Positions 1-4,628 of a stretch of DNA of 6,446 nucleotides are shown here, piece by piece; position 1 is the first letter of the stretch, and the number at the start of each line of letters is the position of its first letter. This DNA is from an uncultured Prevotella sp. (GTDB taxonomy: Bacteria; Bacteroidota; Bacteroidia; Bacteroidales; Bacteroidaceae). Where the stretch lies: assembly GCA_905210845.1 (NCBI GenBank), contig CAJLYG010000179.1:1-6446 (forward strand), in the 5' to 3' direction. A program made the position numbers and the translations under genes. The notes under the pieces were generated by a model, which worked only from the letters and a program-made list of their open reading frames with translations, did not search any database and was not told where the DNA came from.

Positions 1-17
1 TAATTAAGCTTGACGGG

Positions 18-52
18 TGGGGATGACAGCATGGTCAGCCCCATCGTTTTTT
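18..52 (+). terminator. Intrinsic terminator of an upstream plus-strand gene
   Basis: The arms TGGGG (18-22) and CCCCA (39-43) pair, then an A/G mismatch, then TGAC (24-27) pairs with GTCA (34-37) around a 6-base loop. TCG and a run of six T (47-52) follow. This is the classical hairpin plus T-tract of a rho-independent terminator reading on the plus strand. It most likely ends a gene located before the window. Only 21 bases separate its T-tract from the trxB start, and I found no Bacteroides-type promoter in that gap. It could therefore also act as an attenuator ahead of trxB. Confidence 0.7.
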
Positions 53-73
53 CTAATCAATAAGATATACGCA

Positions 74-1003
74 ATGGAACATACGCGATGTTTAATTATC
101 GGCAGTGGTCCTGCAGGATATACAGCCGCTATCTATGCGGGGCGTGCTAATTTACAGCCCATAGAATATTGTGGGTTGCAGATGGGGGGTCAGTTGACTC
201 AGACAACAACAGTAGAGAATTTCCCTGGATACCCTCAAGGGGTGGATGGCAACCAGATGATGATGGATCTCCGCGAACAGGCAGAACGCTTTGGCGCGGA
301 TATCCGTGATGGGATCGTTACGAAGGTGGATTTTTCCAAGGCTCCTTATACAGTGACATTGGAGGATGGTACGCAGGTGTCGGCAGACACGGTGATCATT
401 GCCACGGGTGCCAGTGCCAAGTATTTAGGATTGGATGACGAGAAAAAATATGCGGGACAAGGTGTGAGTGCCTGTGCTACCTGTGACGGTTTCTTCTATC
501 GTAAGAAGGTCGTTGCAGTAGTAGGAGGTGGAGACACGGCTTGTGAGGAGGCTACTTACCTGGCCGGTCTTTGCAAGAAGGTGTATATGATTGTGCGCAA
601 GCCTTATCTGCGTGCATCGGATGTGATGAAGAGACGTGTAGCCGAGAAAGACAATATTGAGATTCTGTATGAACATAATACATTAGGTCTTTATGGCGAG
701 AATGGCGTGGAAGGCGCCCATCTGGTTAAGCGGAAAGGGCAGCCGGATGAAGAACGCTACGACCTTCCCATAGACGGTTTCTTCCTTGCTATTGGCCATA
801 AACCGAATACGGACGTGTTTAAAGGGCAAGTGGACATGGATGAGCAAGGCTATATCAAGACGATAGACGGGACACCAAAGACCAATGTGCCCGGTGTCTT
901 TGCTGCCGGTGATTGCGCGGACAGCGTCTATCAACAGGCTGTAGTGGCAGCGGGAAGTGGGTGTATGGCAGCCCTTGAGGCTGACAGATATCTCAGGCTG
1001 TAG
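74..1003 (+). CDS. trxB: Thioredoxin reductase (NADPH), TrxB
   Basis: Cytoplasmic FAD-dependent enzyme that passes electrons from NADPH to thioredoxin. The product of the ATG at 74 is 309 residues, close to the usual 310-320. Motifs seen in order: the FAD dinucleotide fold GSGPAG at 10-15; GGQLTQTTTVENFPG at 38-52, typical of the family; the redox-active CATC (Cys134 and Cys137) followed by Asp138; the NADPH fold GGGDTACEEA at 151-160; R175, K176 and R180 at the place of the 2'-phosphate-binding HRRxxxR, in slightly altered form (VRKPYLR); and the carboxy-terminal FAD motif GVFAAGD at 274-280. The frame is open further upstream to a GTG at 17, but that extension would run through the terminator hairpin at 18-52 and adds residues foreign to the family, so the ATG at 74 is preferred. 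There is no Shine-Dalgarno sequence, as is usual in this phylum. The gene converges with the nuclease gene. Confidence 0.96.
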   Translation: MEHTRCLIIGSGPAGYTAAIYAGRANLQPIEYCGLQMGGQLTQTTTVENFPGYPQGVDGNQMMMDLREQAERFGADIRDGIVTKVDFSKAPYTVTLEDGTQVSADTVIIATGASAKYLGLDDEKKYAGQGVSACATCDGFFYRKKVVAVVGGGDTACEEATYLAGLCKKVYMIVRKPYLRASDVMKRRVAEKDNIEILYEHNTLGLYGENGVEGAHLVKRKGQPDEERYDLPIDGFFLAIGHKPNTDVFKGQVDMDEQGYIKTIDGTPKTNVPGVFAAGDCADSVYQQAVVAAGSGCMAALEADRYLRL

Positions 1004-1010
1004 GTTATCT

Positions 1011-1058
1011 GACGGGCGCTTCTTTGATCAGGAATGATTCTAATGAAGGAGCGCCCTC
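1011..1058. terminator. Hairpin between convergent trxB and nuclease genes
   Basis: GGGCGCT (1014-1020) pairs perfectly with AGCGCCC (1050-1056). The stem continues inward with wobble pairs and outward as GA/TC past a bulged C at 1013. It begins 8 bases after the trxB stop and overlaps the first two bases of the nuclease stop codon (1057-1059, minus strand). The position suggests a shared bidirectional terminator. Neither side has a clear T-tract, so termination may be weak, or the hairpin may serve mainly to protect the 3' ends. Confidence 0.5.
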
Positions 1059-1965
1059 ATTGAAGTCCCCAAGCGCGTTTGACATTCTCGACGTTGAGTC
1101 CTTCTACGCTCTTCTCTATATTGTCGGGCAGGTTGCAGAAGAAGTCGATACCCGTGTATTTCTCCAGTGTGTCGATGTTTACGACGTACTTTGCTAATCC
1201 GGTGTCATTGCTTGCTTTATGTTCTACCCAAAATCCTAATGCCTTATATCCCATGGCATTTTTGCATAAAATAGCCATGAAGAAATATTTTGGTACGATC
1301 ATTCCCTTACTTGTTGTGGTAATGATTTGGTCGGCATTGTCAATAGTACCACCCTTGCAGACATAGAGCGTATCGCGGAAGGAGTTTTTATTCCACGTAC
1401 GTACTTGCGCCTCCATCTTCTCCCATACACCAGCATTGAATCCGTTTACCTGTGGTTGCATATTGGATAGGAAAAAAGTTTGCTTGTTGGCTTCTGAGGA
1501 ACATAAGCGGTCTGCCGACGGACAGATATGTCCATGGTCATATCCAGAATAATAGAAAGGATCTTCGGAGAATCTGTATTCCCGGGGTATTGATGTGTCT
1601 TGGGGATATTGGTCTTCACCATCTTTGGCAATGTACCGACTGGTATTTGCCACACTGTTGCCCGCGTACATCTCATAGCAGCTCCATCGCTGCGATTTTT
1701 TGCTGCAATCCCATTCCAGACTGTAGGTGACCCCGTATTTAGAAGTGCTATGTACGATCACCAAGTTGTTTCCTCCTTTGATCTTAGGAAACTCTAACCT
1801 GAGGATTTCGTTGGGTGTGGATGCCGTGAGGATGTTTGCATTTTCGTTCTTCGACGTGGCGTTCCCCTCCTCTTCTCCATCGTCACTGCTGCAGGAAAGG
1901 AATGTCAATGGGAGAATTGCAAAAGCAAGGAGCGTGATGTAACACAAGCTTTTTAGTGATCTCAT
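1057..1965 (-). CDS. Lipoprotein DNA/RNA non-specific endonuclease
   Basis: A 302-residue member of the Endonuclease_NS family (Serratia nuclease-like, beta-beta-alpha metal enzymes that cut DNA and RNA). Residues 1-24 form a lipoprotein signal peptide ending in a lipobox, FLSC, with Cys25 as the lipidation site. The following SSDDGEEE is acidic, like Bacteroidota lipoprotein export signals, so the enzyme is probably on the cell surface. The catalytic motif is YDHGHICPSADR (142-153), with His146 as predicted general base; the family usually has DRGH, so Arg is replaced by His144. SNMQPQ (167-172), Asn177 in FNAGVW and Glu185 in KME match the metal and active-site residues N119 and E127 of Serratia nuclease with the same 8-residue spacing. 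The enzyme should be active, with roles such as nucleic-acid scavenging, biofilm or extracellular-trap degradation; the actual role is not shown. The ATG at 1965 lies 6 bases after the L31 terminator T-tract and has no recognisable promoter of its own. Confidence 0.93.
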   Translation of the reverse strand: MRSLKSLCYITLLAFAILPLTFLSCSSDDGEEEGNATSKNENANILTASTPNEILRLEFPKIKGGNNLVIVHSTSKYGVTYSLEWDCSKKSQRWSCYEMYAGNSVANTSRYIAKDGEDQYPQDTSIPREYRFSEDPFYYSGYDHGHICPSADRLCSSEANKQTFFLSNMQPQVNGFNAGVWEKMEAQVRTWNKNSFRDTLYVCKGGTIDNADQIITTTSKGMIVPKYFFMAILCKNAMGYKALGFWVEHKASNDTGLAKYVVNIDTLEKYTGIDFFCNLPDNIEKSVEGLNVENVKRAWGLQ

Positions 1966-1970
1966 AGGCG

Positions 1971-2020
1971 GAAAAAATAAAAAATGCGTTCGCTCGTATA
2001 TGCAACTACGTTCGAACGCA
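1971..2020 (-). terminator. Strong intrinsic terminator after the L31 gene
   Basis: Read on the minus strand, TGCGTTCG (2020-2013) pairs with CGAACGCA (1992-1985). A 2x2 internal loop follows, then an inner stem CGTA/TACG (2010-2007 with 1998-1995) around an 8-base loop. The tract TTTTTTATTTTTT comes directly after the stem (1984-1972). This is a textbook rho-independent terminator, 25 bases past the L31 stop. On the plus strand the run is A-rich and lies in front of the hairpin, so the signal is for the minus strand only. Confidence 0.88.
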
Positions 2021-2045
2021 ATGTATAACAGAACAAAATTATATT

Positions 2046-2297
2046 CTATTTCTTGAGCTTCCCATAACGGCTCATGAAGCGGTCAACACGACCTGCTGTA
2101 TCGACGAGCTTGCTCTTTCCTGTATAGAAAGGATGAGAGGAACTTGAAATTTCGACTTTTACCACGGGGTAAGTTTCGCCTTCAAACTCTACTGTATCTG
2201 TAGTCTTGCATGTAGACTTTGTAAGGAACATATCGCCGTTGGACATATCCTTAAATACGACGGGGCGATAGTTTTCTGGATGAATACCTTTTTTCAT
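2046..2297 (-). CDS. rpmE2: 50S ribosomal protein L31, type B (zinc-independent)
   Basis: An 83-residue large-subunit ribosomal protein. The sequence begins [17 protein letters not shown] and carries the family hallmarks [22 protein letters not shown] (37-58, with family-typical HPFYTGK) and DTAGRVDRF (65-73). Length and sequence fit the type B, or C-minus, form: the zinc-binding CxxC pair of type A is absent and only one cysteine, Cys30, is present. Type B L31 is known in several bacteria as the form that replaces the zinc-binding one under zinc limitation. In Bacteroidales it is often the ordinary form, and no Zur operator is evident here. The gene stands as its own unit: a consensus promoter lies 50 bases upstream and a strong terminator follows. 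The leader is A/T-rich without a Shine-Dalgarno sequence. Confidence 0.96.
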   Translation of the reverse strand: MKKGIHPENYRPVVFKDMSNGDMFLTKSTCKTTDTVEFEGETYPVVKVEISSSSHPFYTGKSKLVDTAGRVDRFMSRYGKLKK

Positions 2298-2326
2298 TTT
2301 AATATCTAATATTATGTTTATAAAGC

Positions 2327-2340
2327 GTTATCTATATAAC
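2327..2340 (-). other. Small 5' leader hairpin of the L31 transcript
   Basis: GTTAT and ATAAC flank a 4-base loop, giving a 5-bp stem that starts at or very near the transcription start predicted from the -7 box at 2354-2347. A hairpin at the extreme 5' end can shield an mRNA from decay. The stem is short and A/T-rich, so this may be chance. Confidence 0.25.
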
Positions 2341-2373
2341 AGGGTGCAAAGTTACGAAGAATTCTGCACCCTG
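2340..2373 (-). terminator. Inverted repeat: probable terminator of the receptor-lipoprotein operon
   Basis: CAGGGTGCA (2373-2365 on the minus strand) and TGCACCCTG (2348-2340) form a perfect 9-bp stem around a 16-base loop, starting 21 bases after the stop of the 441-residue lipoprotein gene. The following sequence, TTATATAGATAA, is A/U-rich but not a T-tract, so termination may be inefficient. The repeat overlaps the L31 promoter: one arm lies in the spacer and the other overlaps the -7 box. It could therefore instead be an operator, or serve both roles. Confidence 0.55.
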
Positions 2374-2378
2374 CCAAA
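2347..2378 (-). promoter_or_regulatory. Bacteroides-type promoter of the L31 gene
   Basis: On the minus strand, TTTG (2378-2375) is followed by exactly 20 bases and then TAACTTTG (2354-2347). This matches the known Bacteroides sigma-ABfr consensus, a -33 TTTG and a -7 TAnnTTTG about 19-21 bases apart. Transcription would start near 2340-2343, leaving a leader of about 43-46 bases before the L31 ATG at 2297. Confidence 0.82.
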
Positions 2379-2393
2379 TATTTTGCTATCTTT

Positions 2394-3719
2394 TTATTTC
2401 GCGTAAGTAATCGTGATCGTCTTTACACGCAGTTGCACATTGCTTTTATTGATATCGCTGGTGTAATTGGTATATACGGCTGTGCTACCTTTGAAGTTAA
2501 TGGTTGCCGTGGGGTTGCCTACGTAATCGGTACCTTTATAAGTGTCACAAGTGAGCACAATGGAGGCAATGTCGCTCTTTCCGTTAAAGGTAATGGTGTT
2601 ATTCGAATAGACGCGCACGCCTTTTGTCGCCGAATAGAATTTCGGGCCGTTATTCTCTCCGTTTGCACTGAAGACGATGGTAGACCCGTCGGATAATGTG
2701 ACTGTGCTTACGGATTCTGCATTTGCATAATTGAGGGTATTTAAGTCAATGGTCACAGTCGTTGCCCCTGCGGTTACGGCACTGTTCGTGATCGTGACCG
2801 TTGTTCCCGATGCACTAATCGTACCATTGGAAGGAGTTTCTCCACCCGTTGTCCCACCGGAGCTCTTGCCATTCAACGATACGATGATACTGCCGGTCTT
2901 TACCTCAGGTGTGGAATTATATTTTGTCAGCACACCTTTGATGATTACCTTATCGCCTACTTTTAGGTCGTTATCTGAAGTGAACTTGACGCCATCTAAG
3001 CCGTAGCCCCGGTAAACTTCTAATTGCCCAGTCGTCTTTCCGTCATCCGAGATATAATATGTGGCATTTCCGAATTGTGTGGAGATCTCCTGAATCTTAG
3101 AGACAATGCCACTGATATAGACGGAATCATTCGTGTTGGTGCCAGCACTGATGATGCTTTGTGCCTTGGCTACATTATAGGGCGATGTGAGCGTGCCCTC
3201 ACCTGAAGGCGTGTTTTCAACACCGGATTCCTGGCTACCTGTCTTGCCGTTCAACGAATAGATATAATTCCCAGTTGTAAACTCATAGGTGCCGTTATAG
3301 TTGACGAGCTTGCCACATACGACTACAGTATCTCCTTCAGAGATCTGGTCTTCGGATGAGAATTTCTTCCCGCCTAAGTAATAGCCACGATAGACTTCTA
3401 ACTTGCTCGTATTGCTGCCATTATCTGAGATGTAATAGGTAGCGTTGCCGTAGGTTGGGTCGACGGAAGAGATTTCCGAGATAACGCCCTTGACATAGAC
3501 CTCAGCAGTCGCATCCCCACTGTTCTTAATATAATTGTTGGCTGCGGCGACATTAAAAGGATTCTCCACGGTTCCTGCTCCAGTAGGTTCCACCTTAATG
3601 GTATCACTATTGGTATTGTTGTTGGGATCATCATAAGGTGCCGGGACGTCTTCGCAACTGCTGAGAGCAAACGTCATCGTTGCGAGCGCGATCATTGAAT
3701 AAATGACTTTCTTCATCAT
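2394..3719 (-). CDS. Surface lipoprotein with two tandem OB-fold-like repeats
   Basis: A 441-residue lipoprotein of unknown specific function. The signal peptide covers residues 1-21, with lipobox ALSSC and Cys22 as the lipidation site. A short Asn/Asp-rich linker follows. Two copies of a 113-residue domain lie at 47-159 and 173-285; they align without gaps and agree at about half their positions, sharing GNATYYISD, LEVYRGY and SLNGK. The pattern (Val-rich opening strand VYxxG, a YYISD strand, GDxVxxxG, closing strand) resembles the OB-fold modules of Bacteroidota lipoproteins and of the YhcR extracellular nuclease; this is fold-level inference. After a Gly/Ser/Thr linker (286-300), residues 301-441 form a separate beta-rich domain with GPKFYS and VRVYSNNTITF, which I cannot name. 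No catalytic motif is seen, so a binding role is likely. ATG ATG occurs at the start and either could be used. The 36-base gap from the DUF5689-like gene and the shared strand suggest one operon. The leader is A-rich. Confidence 0.85.
   Translation of the reverse strand: MMKKVIYSMIALATMTFALSSCEDVPAPYDDPNNNTNSDTIKVEPTGAGTVENPFNVAAANNYIKNSGDATAEVYVKGVISEISSVDPTYGNATYYISDNGSNTSKLEVYRGYYLGGKKFSSEDQISEGDTVVVCGKLVNYNGTYEFTTGNYIYSLNGKTGSQESGVENTPSGEGTLTSPYNVAKAQSIISAGTNTNDSVYISGIVSKIQEISTQFGNATYYISDDGKTTGQLEVYRGYGLDGVKFTSDNDLKVGDKVIIKGVLTKYNSTPEVKTGSIIVSLNGKSSGGTTGGETPSNGTISASGTTVTITNSAVTAGATTVTIDLNTLNYANAESVSTVTLSDGSTIVFSANGENNGPKFYSATKGVRVYSNNTITFNGKSDIASIVLTCDTYKGTDYVGNPTATINFKGSTAVYTNYTSDINKSNVQLRVKTITITYAK
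2865..3203 (-). repeat. Second copy of the 113-residue OB-like repeat
   Basis: Encodes residues 173-285 of the 441-residue lipoprotein. It aligns without a single gap to the first copy (3243-3581), with an offset of 126 residues. Conserved blocks are GNATYYISD (217-225), LEVYRGY (233-239), KVGD (253-256) and SLNGK (281-285). The copies differ at about half of their residues, and the DNA has diverged accordingly, so the duplication is old. Confidence 0.85.
3243..3581 (-). repeat. First copy of the 113-residue OB-like repeat
   Basis: Encodes residues 47-159 of the 441-residue lipoprotein. It opens with GAGTVENPFNVA, matching GEGTLTSPYNVA of the second copy, and ends in the same SLNGK. A 13-residue Ser/Glu/Gly-rich linker separates the copies. 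Confidence 0.85.
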
Positions 3720-3755
3720 GATATCTTGTTTTTGTTTTTTCCTTTGTGAATGATT

Positions 3756-4616
3756 TTATTTTTCTGGTGTGATATCGCCATTGGTCCTCATCAGTATCTG
3801 CCATACATTATTATATCGGGTAAAGATACCAGTGATATTCTGGGAGCCTTGCGGAATCGTGTCGGCAGCGAAGTCAGCATAGATACTTGTCCTGACAACC
3901 ATCGAAGTAGAGCTGATGCCTTTTATCGCGCGGTTGGCACAGTTGGCGGTTAAGGTGACACTGCCATCTGATGGCGCGAAAACCTTCTTTCCATCGCCAT
4001 CTTTCAAGGTGACTCCCTTGATGGTCATAAGCTTGCCACAGTTGGCTGCTAAATAGTTGGCATCCTTTAATTTATTCTTGTCGAAAACCTCAGGAGTGAT
4101 TGCCGTTGGGTTGGCGGAACCGATCAGTTTATAGTGCGTTGCCCACGTATAGCGGCTCATTCTTCCTACCGACTGGGCTCCGGTATTGGTATTCGTATAG
4201 ACACTTCCGATCTCTGGTTGTTTGCCGTATCCACCGATGATCAGCCCTTTCAGGTCGATGAGTACCTTTTGTCCCACAGGCAGATATCCATACAGTCCAC
4301 CTTGCTCGATGGCTACGATAATGGCACCGGTCTCGTCCTGGAGGGAAATCTCGTTGTATAAATTGCCTTGGATATCATTGCCGGTGACATAGCCCTCGAT
4401 CTTGATATCTTCGGTGATCTCTTGCATGCCACTCTTGGAGATGACGCTGCTAAACTTACTTTTCAGCTCTGATATAGAGATGACATTCGTTTCTGTCAGC
4501 TCATGATTGCCGTAAGGGCTCTCCCCATTCTCTTCCGGATCCGCGTAGTCTGCTCCCATACAGGAGGCAAAGAGGATGCAGAGGAGCGTGAATATACTAT
4601 ATTTAAATGCTTTCAT
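3756..4616 (-). CDS. DUF5689-like OB-fold lipoprotein
   Basis: A 286-residue lipoprotein. The signal peptide ends in lipobox LFASC, with Cys19 as the lipidation site, followed by an acidic linker (ADPEENGE). From about residue 44 the sequence follows the DUF5689 pattern as I know it: ISISELKSKF (46-55), an ITEDIKIEGYVTGNDIQGN segment (67-85), then a strand with LQDETGAIIV (92-101), and VGQKVLIDLKGLIIGGYG (114-131). This is an OB-like barrel. A second OB-like half runs from about 195 (LMTIKGVTL) to the end (ITGIFTRYNNVWQI, 261-274). No catalytic residues are evident. Proteins of this kind sit beside TonB-dependent receptors in Bacteroidota and are presumed to bind substrate at the surface; the ligand is unknown. 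Only 12 bases separate this start from the receptor stop, so the two are very probably translated from one mRNA. The family name is from memory of the pattern, not a search. Confidence 0.82.
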   Translation of the reverse strand: MKAFKYSIFTLLCILFASCMGADYADPEENGESPYGNHELTETNVISISELKSKFSSVISKSGMQEITEDIKIEGYVTGNDIQGNLYNEISLQDETGAIIVAIEQGGLYGYLPVGQKVLIDLKGLIIGGYGKQPEIGSVYTNTNTGAQSVGRMSRYTWATHYKLIGSANPTAITPEVFDKNKLKDANYLAANCGKLMTIKGVTLKDGDGKKVFAPSDGSVTLTANCANRAIKGISSTSMVVRTSIYADFAADTIPQGSQNITGIFTRYNNVWQILMRTNGDITPEK

Positions 4617-4628
4617 ATTTCTACGAAG

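Noticed and set aside
17..73. Upstream GTG start giving a 328-residue thioredoxin reductase
   Set aside because: The extra residues would be encoded by the terminator hairpin and T-tract at 18-52 and do not resemble the family's amino-terminus; the ATG at 74 puts the FAD motif at the usual place.
1079..1366. Plus-strand open frame opposite the nuclease gene
   Set aside because: It is the antisense of a well-supported coding region, with no family resemblance or start signal. Similar antisense frames opposite the lipoprotein and receptor genes were rejected for the same reason.
1971..1979. TATTTTTT as a -7 box for the nuclease gene
   Set aside because: The last base is wrong, no TTTG lies at 19-21 bases upstream, and it is the T-tract of a clear terminator.
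2046..2297. Zinc-dependent (Zur) control of the L31 gene
   Set aside because: The protein is the zinc-free type, but no recognisable Zur-type palindrome was found; the nearby 9-bp inverted repeat follows the preceding gene and does not resemble a Zur box.
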